Source of the DNA: 2-02-FULL-55-14 sp964473365
GTDB lineage: Bacteria; Bacteroidota; Ignavibacteria; UBA10030
NCBI GenBank assembly: GCA_964473365.1
Contig: CAYYOV010000013.1
Coordinates: 1-64,000, forward strand
Direction: 5' to 3'
DNA length: 64,000 nt
Shown: in pieces, positions 44,564 to 53,107 of the stretch
Position numbering within the stretch: position 1 is the stretch's first letter
Layout of the letters: the number at the start of each line of letters is the position of its first letter
Made by a program: the position numbers and the translations under genes
The notes under the pieces: generated by a model
Told to the model about the DNA's origin: nothing
The model's input: the letters and a program-made list of their open reading frames with translations, nothing else
Databases searched by the model: none

Positions 44564-44636
44564 TAGCCCTAACGGGAATCGAACCCGTATTTCCGCCTTG
44601 AGAGGGCGGCGTCCTAAACCGTTAGACGATAGGGCC
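44564..44636 (-). tRNA. tRNA-Glu (anticodon CUC)
   Basis: The cloverleaf is complete: acceptor GGCCCTA/TAGGGCT, D arm CGTCTAACGGTTTAGGACG, anticodon stem CCGCC/GGCGG with loop CUCUCAA (anticodon CUC), T loop UUCGAUU and discriminator A; 73 bases. Confidence 0.92.
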
Positions 44637-44643
44637 AGATCCA

Positions 44644-44774
44644 AGGTAGGAGGGAGAAGGAAGAAGGTAGAAGTGAGAGAAAGAGCACAAAGAGCGCGGA
44701 GAGGGAGGCAACACCCACCTTCTCTGGACCTGATCTTTCTTCAACTTCTAAGTTCTACCTTCTACAATCTACCT
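44644..44774. repeat. Inverted-repeat element with internal 9-base units
   Basis: AGGTAG (44644-44649) matches CTACCT (44769-44774), and AGAAGGTAGAA (44662-44672) matches TTCTACCTTCT (44753-44763) perfectly over 11 bp. Inside, at 44677-44703, are three 9-base units (minus strand CTCTCCGCG, CTCTTTGTG, CTCTTTCTC). It lies between two tRNA genes, encodes nothing, and could be a small dispersed element. Confidence 0.5.
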
Positions 44775-44781
44775 CGGCTTG

Positions 44782-44854
44782 TTGCCCGACCAGGGCTCGA
44801 ACCTGGACTCTTCTGATCCAGAGTCAGACGTGTTGCCAGTTACACCATCGGGCA
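44782..44854 (-). tRNA. tRNA-Gln (anticodon CUG)
   Basis: The cloverleaf is complete: acceptor TGCCCGA/TCGGGCA, D arm GGTGTAACTGGCAACAC, anticodon stem TCTGA/TCAGA with loop CUCUGGA (anticodon CUG), T loop UUCGAGC and discriminator A; 73 bases. Its first 11 bases are repeated 58 bp further upstream. Confidence 0.92.
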
Positions 44855-44912
44855 TCATCCCCTCCGGCGAACCTCGAGCGAGCGTAGCGAGTCGAGAGGT
44901 TACCATCGGGCA
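44844..44912. repeat. Palindrome between 11-bp direct repeats at the tRNA-Gln 5' end
   Basis: ACCATCGGGCA occurs at 44844-44854, as the 5' end of tRNA-Gln, and again at 44902-44912. The 47 bases between contain AACCTC (44870-44875) and GAGGTT (44896-44901) around a GCGAGCGTAGCGAG core. The pattern resembles an inserted palindromic element with a target duplication. Confidence 0.5.
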
Positions 44913-45161
44913 ATATTCCTTCAGCGCAGCAAACGGGGTGGCCTCTGGAAGGCCATGGCACCAGGTACAAGATCCTGCCTGTCCCACGACATCGCCAGCA
45001 CAAATATAATCAATCGTGTTTGTGAAACCAAGCCTCTGAAACCGCCCCGATTCGCCGCACGATCACGCCTCGCAACGATTCTCCGCAGGTCCTTCCAAGA
45101 TGTGGCAACTACCATCTGCGGGCTCGGCTTCCTATATTGCGGCACCTACCTCAGGATCACC

Positions 45162-45623
45162 GTGCCGAACACCTTGGCTGTGCGGATCACCCGGATCGAC
45201 GAAAGCCTTGCAGACCTGCCATTGCCGGCGTATGCCACTCCCGGCTCGGCCGGAATGGACGTGTGTGCAGCCGTGGACGGCGAACTCACGATCGCACCCG
45301 GACAGACAGTGCTGGTCCCCACAGGTTTTCGCATCGAACTGCCGGCGGGTCATGAGGCGCAGGTGCGACCGCGCAGTGGGCTCGCGGCGAAGCACGGCGT
45401 GGGCATACTCAACAGCCCCGGCACGATCGATTCGGACTATCGCGGAGAGGTAAAAGTGATCCTGACGAATTTCGGTCCCGCTCCGTTCACTGTCCGTCGA
45501 GGCGATCGGATCGCGCAAATGGTCGTGGCGCGGTACGAGCGCGTCCAGTGGCATGAGGTTGCGACGTTGGAAGACACGGCGCGGGGCGAAGGCGGATTCG
45601 GACACACCGGTGTCAAAGGATGA
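45162..45623 (+). CDS. dut: dUTP diphosphatase
   Basis: The GTG at 45162 gives a 153-residue protein of normal size; the frame is open further upstream but without family sequence. Dut hydrolyses dUTP to dUMP, keeping uracil out of DNA and feeding dTMP synthesis. All five trimer-type motifs are present: GSAGMDVCA, PRSGLAAKHGV, GTIDSDYRGEV, RGDRIAQMVV and the C-terminal RGEGGFGHTG. Its stop overlaps the ATG of the permease gene. Confidence 0.95.
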   Translation: MPNTLAVRITRIDESLADLPLPAYATPGSAGMDVCAAVDGELTIAPGQTVLVPTGFRIELPAGHEAQVRPRSGLAAKHGVGILNSPGTIDSDYRGEVKVILTNFGPAPFTVRRGDRIAQMVVARYERVQWHEVATLEDTARGEGGFGHTGVKG

Positions 45624-46930
45624 CTCCCATGGCACGCCGACGGACACGCACGGTACCACGTCCTTCACCAGAGAGGGATGAAGATCTTCGGTGGGACTCG
45701 ATCTTCTCGAGCCTTGGCCGCATCGAGATCGTTTTGCTTGTCGGGGGTGTGCTGCTCCTCCTGATGCTGTTGTACACGATCCAGGACATCCTCTCGCCGT
45801 TTTTGGTGGTCGGCGCGATGTTGTTCATGCTCTACCCGCTCCGGCAATACGACCTCGCCCGGAATCTCATGTGGTTGGGGGCGATACTGTTCGGCCTCTG
45901 GTTCCTGGACCACATCGCACCCATCCTGGCGCCGTTCATCGTTTCGCTCGTCTTCGCCTACATTCTGTCGCCGGTCGTCGACCTGTTCGAAGGGTGGAAG
46001 GTACCGCGGTGGGTGTCGTCACTCGTCCTTCTCGTACTGTTCGTGGCAGGCATCGCCCTGGCCCTGTTCTTCGTCCTTCCGATCGCTGTGACGCAGTTGG
46101 AAGGGGTGCTTGACGGTATTTCGACGCTCATCGGACAATGGCGCACGACCCTGTGGAGCAGCAACGTGATGAAGGTGCTGGAGCGATATGGCATTCCAGC
46201 AGAGGAGCTTCGCCAGGTCTTTTCGAGCCAGCTGACGCCCCGCTTCGAAGACATCTTGAAGACGGTCTTCCGCGCTTCATCGAAGCTCGTGTCAAGCATG
46301 TCCGATGTGATCACGCAGATCTTCTACCTCATCCTCGTCCCGTTCCTCACATTCTACATCCTGACCGACTTCCCGAAGATCGCTCATCGATTCCGGATGC
46401 TCTTTCCGCGTTCGATGCGCGATATGGTCTCGCACCAAATGGAGCAGGCCGACGAGCTGATCGGCCATTATCTTCGTGGCGCCCTGACCGTTGCGATCTT
46501 GCAAGGGTTCCTCGTGGCGGTCCTCTTCTCCCTGGCCGGGATCAAGTATGCGTTGCTGCTCGGTCTGCTCGCCGGTGCGCTCGACCTGGTGCCGTATTTC
46601 GGCCTCCTGATCACGATGGCCGTCTCTGTCATCGTCGCGTTCTTTAGCGATCCGCCTGTCGTCGGCAAAGTGGTGTTCGCGCTCCTGTCCGTCGGGGCGC
46701 TGCATCTCGCCGAGGTGACGTTCCTTTCTCCGCGGATCGTCGGCCACAAGGTCGGCCTGCATCCGTTGCTGATCATCCTCTCCTTGCTCGTCTTCATGCA
46801 CTTCCTTGGGTTCGTCGGCCTGCTTGTGGCCATCCCTGCAACGGCCCTCGGCGTTCAGTTCGTGCGTGAGTGGGAACGCTCGCGACGGCAGGCTGTGGTC
46901 GAAGACAGCTCGATCGACAGCGCCGCATGA
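45620..46930 (+). CDS. AI-2E family transporter-like membrane protein
   Basis: This 436-residue protein has a basic N terminus, paired helices near 35-105, a central region with a long amphipathic part (about 155-235) and a C-terminal helix cluster containing the family stretch LLAGALDLVPYFG and the last-helix LLVAIPATALG. Members of this large permease-like family have been linked to export of signalling molecules or ion exchange, but most, including this one, have no proven substrate. It overlaps dut at its start and rsmI at its stop (both ATGA). Confidence 0.85.
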   Translation: MTPMARRRTRTVPRPSPERDEDLRWDSIFSSLGRIEIVLLVGGVLLLLMLLYTIQDILSPFLVVGAMLFMLYPLRQYDLARNLMWLGAILFGLWFLDHIAPILAPFIVSLVFAYILSPVVDLFEGWKVPRWVSSLVLLVLFVAGIALALFFVLPIAVTQLEGVLDGISTLIGQWRTTLWSSNVMKVLERYGIPAEELRQVFSSQLTPRFEDILKTVFRASSKLVSSMSDVITQIFYLILVPFLTFYILTDFPKIAHRFRMLFPRSMRDMVSHQMEQADELIGHYLRGALTVAILQGFLVAVLFSLAGIKYALLLGLLAGALDLVPYFGLLITMAVSVIVAFFSDPPVVGKVVFALLSVGALHLAEVTFLSPRIVGHKVGLHPLLIILSLLVFMHFLGFVGLLVAIPATALGVQFVREWERSRRQAVVEDSSIDSAA

Positions 46931-47616
46931 CCGGGACCCTCTTTCTCGTCGCCACGCCGATCGGCAACCTCGAAGACATGACGCTGCGGGCCTCGCGAGT
47001 GCTCCGTGAGGCCGACCTGATCGTGTTCGAGGAGCGCAAGGAGGGATCGCGGCTTCTGCGTGAGCTTGGCATTCAGAAGCCGGTGGAAAGCCTGAACGAA
47101 CACAATGAGGCTGCGGCCACAGAGATCATTCTGGAGTATCTGCGCGGAGGCAAGAACGTGGCGGTCACGTCCGACGCCGGAACACCAGTATTCTCCGACC
47201 CCGGTCAGATGCTTGTCGAGCGCGCGGCTGCCGAAGGGATCCGCATTGTCCCCATCCCCGGAGCGTCATCGCTGATGCCAGCCCTGACTGTTTCCGGATT
47301 CGTCATCGACCAGTTCCTGTTCTACGGGTTTCTGTCTCCGAAGCGGGAACGCCGGATCACGGAGTTGCAGCAGCTGAAGCGGGAACAGCGGACCACGGTC
47401 CTTCTCGAAGCCCCGTATCGGCTTGTCCAACTGATGCGGGACATGGCGGAGGTGTTCGGGACCACACGGCGCGTCTGCGTGGCGTTCGACCTGACGATGC
47501 CGGATGAAGAGGTGTTTCGCGGGACCGCGCCGGCACTCTACCAGCGCTTTGCCAAGGAAGGGAAGAAGGGGGAATTCGTCGTGGTGATCGAGGGGACCCG
47601 ACGGCAGGGAATCTGA
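46927..47616 (+). CDS. rsmI: 16S rRNA 2'-O-methyltransferase (C1402)
   Basis: This 229-residue protein starts at ATG 46927 inside an ATGA overlap. RsmI methylates the ribose of C1402 in 16S rRNA using S-adenosylmethionine. Tetrapyrrole-methylase-fold signatures are visible: LVATPIGNLEDMTLRA at the N terminus, the SDAGTPVFSDPG loop, PGASSLMPAL and FYGFLSPK. It lacks the optional C-terminal helical extension. It converges with the FG-GAP gene, leaving only 10 bp between stops. Confidence 0.94.
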   Translation: MTGTLFLVATPIGNLEDMTLRASRVLREADLIVFEERKEGSRLLRELGIQKPVESLNEHNEAAATEIILEYLRGGKNVAVTSDAGTPVFSDPGQMLVERAAAEGIRIVPIPGASSLMPALTVSGFVIDQFLFYGFLSPKRERRITELQQLKREQRTTVLLEAPYRLVQLMRDMAEVFGTTRRVCVAFDLTMPDEEVFRGTAPALYQRFAKEGKKGEFVVVIEGTRRQGI

Positions 47617-47626
47617 CCGGCCTGCG

Positions 47627-49408
47627 CTAGCGGGTCAGGAGCAGCCGGACAGTCTGGACCTGCCCTTCGAACAGCGCTCTGCAAAAATAGATACCTGACG
47701 GCAAGCGGGATGCGTCGAAGCCATATCGACGTTCTCCCGCTTCTGCGTTTTCATCGGCCACGACGGATACCATGCGGCCGAGCACGTCAGTCACATCTAA
47801 CCGAACCGGGCCGGCCTTGTGGAGGTGAACGCTGATCGTGGTCGTCGGGTTGAACGGATTTGGATACGCCGAAACGGAGAAGGCGCCGGTTCGATCGTCG
47901 GCGACGGTCTCGGGAGCCAATGAGATCGAGCTTCCTTCCACCAGATCATGCCGCCGGTCAACGGGCACGCCGGTGAACACCTGGACATACCCGGGTGACC
48001 ACGTGACCTCTAGCGTGTCGATCACCGTCGCAGTCCCCAGCCCAACGTGAACGATCGATGTCGATTGTGACGCGTAACTGTTTCCCGCTCTCACCGACCG
48101 AACGCGGCTGATCCCACCCGCTACCACCCGCACGCGGGCACCGATCGCACTCCGGTTCGAAGTCGTTCCGACGAGTCTGAATGCGGCCCAGTGTCCGGAT
48201 ACCGACGTGTTGCGCAACAAGATGTTCTTTCCGCCTGATGAGACGTCCGTGATCACGAGGTCCCGCCGTCCATCATTATCCAGGTCACCCGAGGCCACAC
48301 CGCTCGCATCGCGACGAAATGCCGTGCCTGCCTGGTGCGTGATGTTTGCAAAGACCCCGCCATTATTCTGATAGAGAAGGGCGAGCGGGTGTTTACCCCC
48401 GTAGCCCGACCGATTGGCGATGAAGATGTCCTCGTCGCCGTCGTTGTCGAGGTCATCGCAAACCACGCCCCACGCCATGCCATTCGTGTCGCAGCCGGTC
48501 GCGCCCGCTACATCCGTGAACGTTCCGTTGCCGTTGTTCCGAAAAAGACCGGCGCTGTCGATGCGTGTGACATACGCGTCTTCCCAGCCGTCATTGTTGT
48601 AGTCAAACCACGAGACCCCCATGCTGTTGCCCCGGCCGACCTGCGCGATGTTTGCCGTTCCTGCAACGTTCACGAAGGGGAACGATCCGGTATTTCGATA
48701 CAGACGGCTCTGGTCGAGGCCATCGTGGACAAAAAACATGTCCTGCCTGCCGTCGTGGTCGTAGTCCACGAATGTCACCTGCATCGGGATCGTGCCCGCA
48801 TTTCCGGCGGTCCCGGCACGGGAAGTGACGTCATCAAAGCGTAGCGAGTCGCCCGAGGTGATGTTGCGGTAGAGGAGGTCTGATCCGGCGGTGGCGATGG
48901 CGAGGTCAACGCGTCCGTCCTGGTCGATGTCACCGAATGCGGCGGTCGCGACGGCAGCGGTAGAGTCGATGCCGGACCCTGCGGTCACATTCTGAAAGGT
49001 GTTGTTGCCCAGGTTCCGGTAGAGGCGGTTTCGATATCCGATGCCGCCGATGAACAGGTCGGGCCAGCCGTCATTGTCGACGTCAGCAAACAGGCCGACG
49101 TTTGCGCTGGGTGAGACCATCCCGATGCCGGCCGATGTGGTGATGTCGGTGAAGTTCAGATCGCCGTCATTCCTGAGCAGCAGGATCGACGTCCAGCCCA
49201 CGAACAGGATGTCGTCGTCGCCGTCCCGGTCGATGTCGGCCAGGCTGACGCCGTACCACTGCGAACCGGGACGGGCGATCCGGGCGCTCTCGTCCGTGAA
49301 CTGGATCTGGGCGGACAGAGGGGCCAGCGATCCCACCAGGAGGATCAGAAACAACAAAGGCGCGTACCACGGATGGCACACGCCTTGTCGAGAGAGCCGT
49401 TGCGTCAC
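47627..49408 (-). CDS. T9SS-secreted FG-GAP/ASPIC-UnbV repeat protein
   Basis: The GTG at 49408 gives 593 residues with a signal peptide (PLLFLILLVGSLAPLSAQ). Seven or so FG-GAP/VCBS propeller blades follow, each with a calcium-type DxDxDGxxD loop (DIDRDGDDD, DVDNDGWPD, DYDHDGRQD). An ASPIC/UnbV domain comes next (IGARVRVVAGG), then a type A T9SS C-terminal sorting domain: YPNPFNPTTTI, DVLGRMV, LPSGIYFCR. It should be exported by Sec, moved across the outer membrane by T9SS and displayed on the surface. Its start overlaps the stop of the arginine decarboxylase gene (GTGA), an unexpected coupling. It proves that this organism depends on a T9SS encoded elsewhere. Confidence 0.9.
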   Translation of the reverse strand: MTQRLSRQGVCHPWYAPLLFLILLVGSLAPLSAQIQFTDESARIARPGSQWYGVSLADIDRDGDDDILFVGWTSILLLRNDGDLNFTDITTSAGIGMVSPSANVGLFADVDNDGWPDLFIGGIGYRNRLYRNLGNNTFQNVTAGSGIDSTAAVATAAFGDIDQDGRVDLAIATAGSDLLYRNITSGDSLRFDDVTSRAGTAGNAGTIPMQVTFVDYDHDGRQDMFFVHDGLDQSRLYRNTGSFPFVNVAGTANIAQVGRGNSMGVSWFDYNNDGWEDAYVTRIDSAGLFRNNGNGTFTDVAGATGCDTNGMAWGVVCDDLDNDGDEDIFIANRSGYGGKHPLALLYQNNGGVFANITHQAGTAFRRDASGVASGDLDNDGRRDLVITDVSSGGKNILLRNTSVSGHWAAFRLVGTTSNRSAIGARVRVVAGGISRVRSVRAGNSYASQSTSIVHVGLGTATVIDTLEVTWSPGYVQVFTGVPVDRRHDLVEGSSISLAPETVADDRTGAFSVSAYPNPFNPTTTISVHLHKAGPVRLDVTDVLGRMVSVVADENAEAGERRYGFDASRLPSGIYFCRALFEGQVQTVRLLLTR

Positions 49409-49950
49409 GGGATGAGCACGGCCACCGCGATGACCGTCGTCCAAAGTCCCTTTTTATCCCCTTCGGCCGACTGCGTGATGTTGAACGTGCGGATGATCTT
49501 GCCGGAGAGTTTGAAGTCCTTCTCACGTTCGTCCCAGGCCGTGTTGGGATCGAAGGGAATCCCGAGCGTGGTGGCCAGCATCGTCGCGGCGAGGTCTTCA
49601 GAGTAGTCACCGGCGCGCTCGTCCGTCTCGCCGAACGGGTGATGCTCGGACAGATAGCCGTATTGCGTCTCGTCTGCAGGTTGGGCCACGCCGATAGACG
49701 CCGCCACGAGCCGATTTGGTTCATTCGTGGCATTCCGGGCCATGACGCAGAACGTCACGGCACCCGGCTGGAGGACTTTCAGACCCTCGTCCTTCGGGAT
49801 CCGCTTGCATCCGGGAGGATAGATGCTAGAGACGGTCACGATATTGCACTTCTCGATCCCCGCATCCCGGAGTGCCAGTTCGAATGACTGGAGGTAATCT
49901 TTGTGGCGTCCGACGCCCTTGGTGAAGAACATCTTGGTAGGTACGAACAC
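49405..49950 (-). CDS. pdaD: Pyruvoyl-dependent arginine decarboxylase
   Basis: This 181-residue proenzyme converts arginine to agmatine, the first step of polyamine synthesis. It self-cleaves between S41 and S42 (TVSSIYPPG), and S42 becomes the pyruvoyl group. Other family sequence includes a proline/glycine loop after the site, CVMARN, the QYGYLSEHH segment and the AGDYSEDLAATML helix. The length fits. It is the common form in archaea and in the Chlorobi/Bacteroidota lineage. It lies 25 bp after tyrS and is coupled to the secreted FG-GAP gene. Confidence 0.92.
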   Translation of the reverse strand: MFVPTKMFFTKGVGRHKDYLQSFELALRDAGIEKCNIVTVSSIYPPGCKRIPKDEGLKVLQPGAVTFCVMARNATNEPNRLVAASIGVAQPADETQYGYLSEHHPFGETDERAGDYSEDLAATMLATTLGIPFDPNTAWDEREKDFKLSGKIIRTFNITQSAEGDKKGLWTTVIAVAVLIP

Positions 49951-49975
49951 GGCAGTGACTCCGAAGAAAATGTGA

Positions 49976-51199
49976 TCAGGATCGTGGGGAGAGGACGACT
50001 TTCATGAACCGACGCTTGCCGACCTTGATGATGAATTCAGACTTTGACGGAACAGCGGCGTGAATGTCTGATACTTTTTCGCCGTCGATGGTCACGCCGC
50101 CCTGTTCGATCAGCCGTCGGGCCTCACTGTTCGACGCAGCCAGTTTCACCTGGCTCAAGAGGGCCAGAACCGTGGAGGGAGTCTCATCGGCGCTGAGCGT
50201 CGTCTCCTCGACGTCGTCCGGAAGGCTCTTTTGAATGAAGATCCGGTCGAATTCTTCCTCGGCCGCCTGAGCGTCGTCGGGTGAGTGGTAGAGCTCGACA
50301 AGGGTCCTCGCCAGTCGGCGTTTCAGGTCACGGGGATTGGTCCCTGCGGCGAGTGATTTGCGAATAGCGACGAGGTCGGCGTTCGAGACATCCGTCGTGA
50401 GCTCGAACCACGGGACGATCTGAGCGTCCGGGATCCGAAGCGTCTTGCCGTAGATGTCCTTGGGCGAGTCGTTGACGGCGATGTAGTTATCCAGCGACTT
50501 GCTCATCTTCTCGACGCCGTCCGTGCCGGTCAGGATGGGCATCGTGATGGCCACCTGCGGCTCGAGGCCGTATTCCCGCTGGAGGTCGCGGCCGACAAGA
50601 AGGTTGAACTTCTGGTCGGTCCCCCCGAGTTCAACGTCGGCCTTGATGGCCACAGAGTCCATCGCTTGTGCAAGGGGATAGAGGAACTCGTGCACGCTGA
50701 TGGGCTCTCCGGCCTTGTAGCGGATCGTGAAGTCGTCGCGTTCGAGCATCCGGGCGACCGTATATTTGCTGGCCAATCGGATGACGTCGGCAAAAGCCAT
50801 CTTGCCGAGCCACTCGGAGTTGTAGAACATCGAGATGTTCTTGGCTGACAGGACCCGCGTTGCCTGTTCGAAGTAGGTCTGGCCGTTCCGGCGCGTCTCC
50901 TCGATGGAGAGCGACGGTCTGGTCTTGCTCTTGCCGGAGGGGTCACCGATCATGCCGGTGAAATCACCGATGATCAGGATCGCCTGATGGCCGAGGTCCT
51001 GGAACTGGCGGAGCTTGCGAAGAACGACCGAGTGGCCCAGGTGCAGATCCGGGCGGCTCGGGTCACAGCCAAGCTTGATGTTGAGCGGGGTGTTCGATGC
51101 GATGGAGCGTTCGATCTTGCGAACGAGGTCTTCTTCGGGGATCAGCTCCGAAGTGCCTCGCCGGATCACGTCCATCTGGACGTTCAGGGGGGGAAACAA
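49976..51199 (-). CDS. tyrS: Tyrosyl-tRNA synthetase
   Basis: TyrS charges tRNA-Tyr. The TTG at 51199 gives MFPPLNVQMDVIRRGTSE, which matches the usual N terminus of the TyrZ-like subgroup; an ATG at 51175 is the alternative. The 407-residue protein has the class I HIGH motif as HLGHS, GDFTGMIGDPSGKSK, the KMSKS loop (EKMSKSLDN) and a C-terminal S4 RNA-binding domain (SEARRLIEQGGVTIDGEKV). It lies four bases after the smpB stop. Confidence 0.95.
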   Translation of the reverse strand: MFPPLNVQMDVIRRGTSELIPEEDLVRKIERSIASNTPLNIKLGCDPSRPDLHLGHSVVLRKLRQFQDLGHQAILIIGDFTGMIGDPSGKSKTRPSLSIEETRRNGQTYFEQATRVLSAKNISMFYNSEWLGKMAFADVIRLASKYTVARMLERDDFTIRYKAGEPISVHEFLYPLAQAMDSVAIKADVELGGTDQKFNLLVGRDLQREYGLEPQVAITMPILTGTDGVEKMSKSLDNYIAVNDSPKDIYGKTLRIPDAQIVPWFELTTDVSNADLVAIRKSLAAGTNPRDLKRRLARTLVELYHSPDDAQAAEEEFDRIFIQKSLPDDVEETTLSADETPSTVLALLSQVKLAASNSEARRLIEQGGVTIDGEKVSDIHAAVPSKSEFIIKVGKRRFMKVVLSPRS

Positions 51200-51203
51200 T
51201 TTC

Positions 51204-51668
51204 TTACGTCGCGCTCCTCTTGGTTCGCTGTCGCAAGTCGCGTTCCGCGTCGCGGCGCTTGATGCTCTCGCGCTTGTCGTACAGCCGTTTGCCTCGGGCG
51301 ATCGCCAGTTCAACCTTGGCGTATGGGCCCTTGAAATAGATGGCGAGGGGGATCAACGCCAGGCCGCGTTCAGCGACCCGCCCTTGCAACTTGTAGATCT
51401 GTCGGGCATGCAAGAGAACCTTGCGGGTCCGGTCGGGCACGTGGTTTCGGTAGCTCCCGTGCTCGTACGGGTTGATATGCATGCCGAGGAGCCAGACTTC
51501 GCCCCCTTTGAGCAGGGCATAGGCATCCAGGAGGTTCGCCTTGCCGGCTCGGAGGGATTTGACCTCCGTTCCGGTCAGCACCAGGCCGCCTTCCAGTGTC
51601 TCCAGGATCTCGTACTCGTGCCGCGCTTTGCGGTTGGAGACGATGACGCGGTGCTCGTGTTCTGCCAT
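51204..51668 (-). CDS. smpB: SsrA-binding protein
   Basis: SmpB escorts tmRNA to stalled ribosomes for trans-translation. The 154-residue protein has the family order: NRKARHEYEILETLEGGLVL-type first half, the conserved LTGTEVKSLRAGKANL, HINPYEHGSY, and the basic tail with KRLYDKRESIKRRDAERD. The length is typical. It is the first gene of the leftward smpB-tyrS-pdaD-FG-GAP unit. The tmRNA gene is not in this window. Confidence 0.96.
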   Translation of the reverse strand: MAEHEHRVIVSNRKARHEYEILETLEGGLVLTGTEVKSLRAGKANLLDAYALLKGGEVWLLGMHINPYEHGSYRNHVPDRTRKVLLHARQIYKLQGRVAERGLALIPLAIYFKGPYAKVELAIARGKRLYDKRESIKRRDAERDLRQRTKRSAT

Positions 51669-51743
51669 GCCTCAATAAAAGTCGGCCACAACGTACGCCA
51701 AAAGTGAATCACAATCAACCGACTGCGTGGATCGCGGGTTCGG

Positions 51744-51773
51744 TTGTTTTTCGGAGCATCCTTGGCTATATTT
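51744..51773 (+). promoter_or_regulatory. Putative promoter of the 2-oxoacid dehydrogenase cluster
   Basis: TTG (51744-51746) and TATATTT (51767-51773) are separated by 20 bases, matching Bacteroidota -33/-7 spacing, about 70 bp upstream of the E3 start. It has the same layout as the element at 12163. Confidence 0.5.
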
Positions 51774-51840
51774 CTCATCTTAGCGAGCGTCCGCCCGTCC
51801 TCGCCTGTGACGGGTTGGAGTCATCACCGAAAGGAATGAT

Positions 51841-53010
51841 ATGGCAGAACGACAATTCGACGTGACGGTCATCGGCGCGGGCCCCGGCGGCTACGTAGCC
51901 GCTATCCGGGCAGCCCAGAGCGGCAAGAAGGTCGGCCTGATCGAGCGAGACAAGCTCGGCGGCGTCTGCCTGAACTGGGGCTGCATCCCGTCGAAAGCGC
52001 TGCTGAAGAGCGCAGAAATGTACCAGCAGTTCAAGAAGGCCGAAGAATTCGGCTTTTCGTACAAAGACCTGACCTTCGACTTCTCGAAGATCATACAGCG
52101 GAGCCGCGGTGTGGCCGACCGGATCTCGAAGGGGGTCGAGTACCTGATGAAGAAGAACAAGATCGAGGTGGTGTACGGCGAGGCCAAGTTTAAGGATCGC
52201 TCGACGATCGAGGTCTCGAAGGACGGCAAGGTCGTCGACGTCGTGAAGTCCAAGCATGTCATCCTGGCGACGGGCGCTCGGCCACGGTCCATCCCCGGAG
52301 TGACGATCGACCGGAAAAAGGTCATCACGAGCACGGAGGCCATGACGCTTCCGGCACAGCCGAAGTCGATGGTCGTTATCGGTGGAGGGGCGATCGGAGT
52401 CGAATTCGCCTATTTCTACAACGCCCTCGGGACAAAGGTCACCATTGTTGAAATGATGCCGACCATCCTGCCCCTCGAGGACAAGGAGATCACCAAGGTC
52501 GTCGAGTCCAGCTTNNNNNNNNNNNNNNNNNNNNNNNNNNNNNNNNNNNNNNNNNNNNNNNNNNNNNNNNNNNNNNNNNNNNNNNNNNNNNNNNNNNNNN
52601 NNNNNNNNNNNNNNGGCAAGGCGAAGCATGGCATCGACCGGTCGAACGTCCCTGCGTGTACGTATTGCCAGCCCCAGGTGGCCAGCGTCGGCCTGACGGA
52701 AGACGCTGCCATCGCCAAGGGCTACAAGGTGAAAGTCGGCCGGTTCCCGTTCCGTCCCTTGGGGAAGGCCATGGCCATCGGCGAAACGGAAGGGATGGTC
52801 AAGCTGGTGTTCGACGAAAAGTATGGCGAGTTGCTCGGCGCACACATCGTCGGGGCTGAAGCGACCGAGATGATCGCAGAATTGGGAATGGCGAAAGCTC
52901 TCGAAACCACGTGGGAGGAATTGGCGCACACCATGCATGCTCACCCGACGCTGTCGGAAGCGATCATGGAGGCAGCCGGTGATTCCCACGGCGTGGCGAT
53001 CCACATCTAG
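51841..53010 (+). CDS. lpdA: Dihydrolipoamide dehydrogenase, E3 (gap inside)
   Basis: E3 reoxidises the dihydrolipoyl group of E2 and makes NADH. Visible are the FAD-binding IGAGPGGYVAA near residue 11, the redox disulfide C43/C48 (GVCLNWGCIPSK), the NAD-binding GGGAIGVEFA and, after the gap, the dimer interface with VPACTYCQPQVASVG and the active-site HAHPTLSEA. The window shows 389 codons, 34 of them unknown. Against the usual length of about 465 and the known domain order, roughly 110 residues are missing in the NAD/central region (including the ATG/GD segment), so the gap is really about 320 bp. It is the first gene of the cluster. Confidence 0.95.
   Translation: MAERQFDVTVIGAGPGGYVAAIRAAQSGKKVGLIERDKLGGVCLNWGCIPSKALLKSAEMYQQFKKAEEFGFSYKDLTFDFSKIIQRSRGVADRISKGVEYLMKKNKIEVVYGEAKFKDRSTIEVSKDGKVVDVVKSKHVILATGARPRSIPGVTIDRKKVITSTEAMTLPAQPKSMVVIGGGAIGVEFAYFYNALGTKVTIVEMMPTILPLEDKEITKVVESSXXXXXXXXXXXXXXXXXXXXXXXXXXXXXXXXXXGKAKHGIDRSNVPACTYCQPQVASVGLTEDAAIAKGYKVKVGRFPFRPLGKAMAIGETEGMVKLVFDEKYGELLGAHIVGAEATEMIAELGMAKALETTWEELAHTMHAHPTLSEAIMEAAGDSHGVAIHI
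52515..52614. other. Assembly gap, 100 N, real missing sequence in E3
   Basis: The flanks are not duplicates. The missing piece is the second half of the NAD domain and the start of the interface domain, estimated at about 320 bp from the family layout. Confidence 0.8.
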
Positions 53011-53107
53011 CCGGAGGCCCATGATGTATCGCGAAGCGATATCAACTTTCTCCGGGGTTGGTGCATTGGACGGCAATGATCCCGAGACAGAAGAAAAGTG
53101 AACCTGG

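Larger units (their letters stand above)
44420..45161. other. 742-bp tRNA and repeat region between symporter and dut
   Basis: This stretch holds no protein gene. It contains a bidirectional terminator, tRNA-Glu, a 131-bp inverted-repeat element with internal 9-base units, tRNA-Gln, a palindromic insert flanked by an 11-bp duplication of the tRNA-Gln 5' end, and the upstream region of dut. A TATATTG box near 45133 is a possible dut promoter element. Confidence 0.7.
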
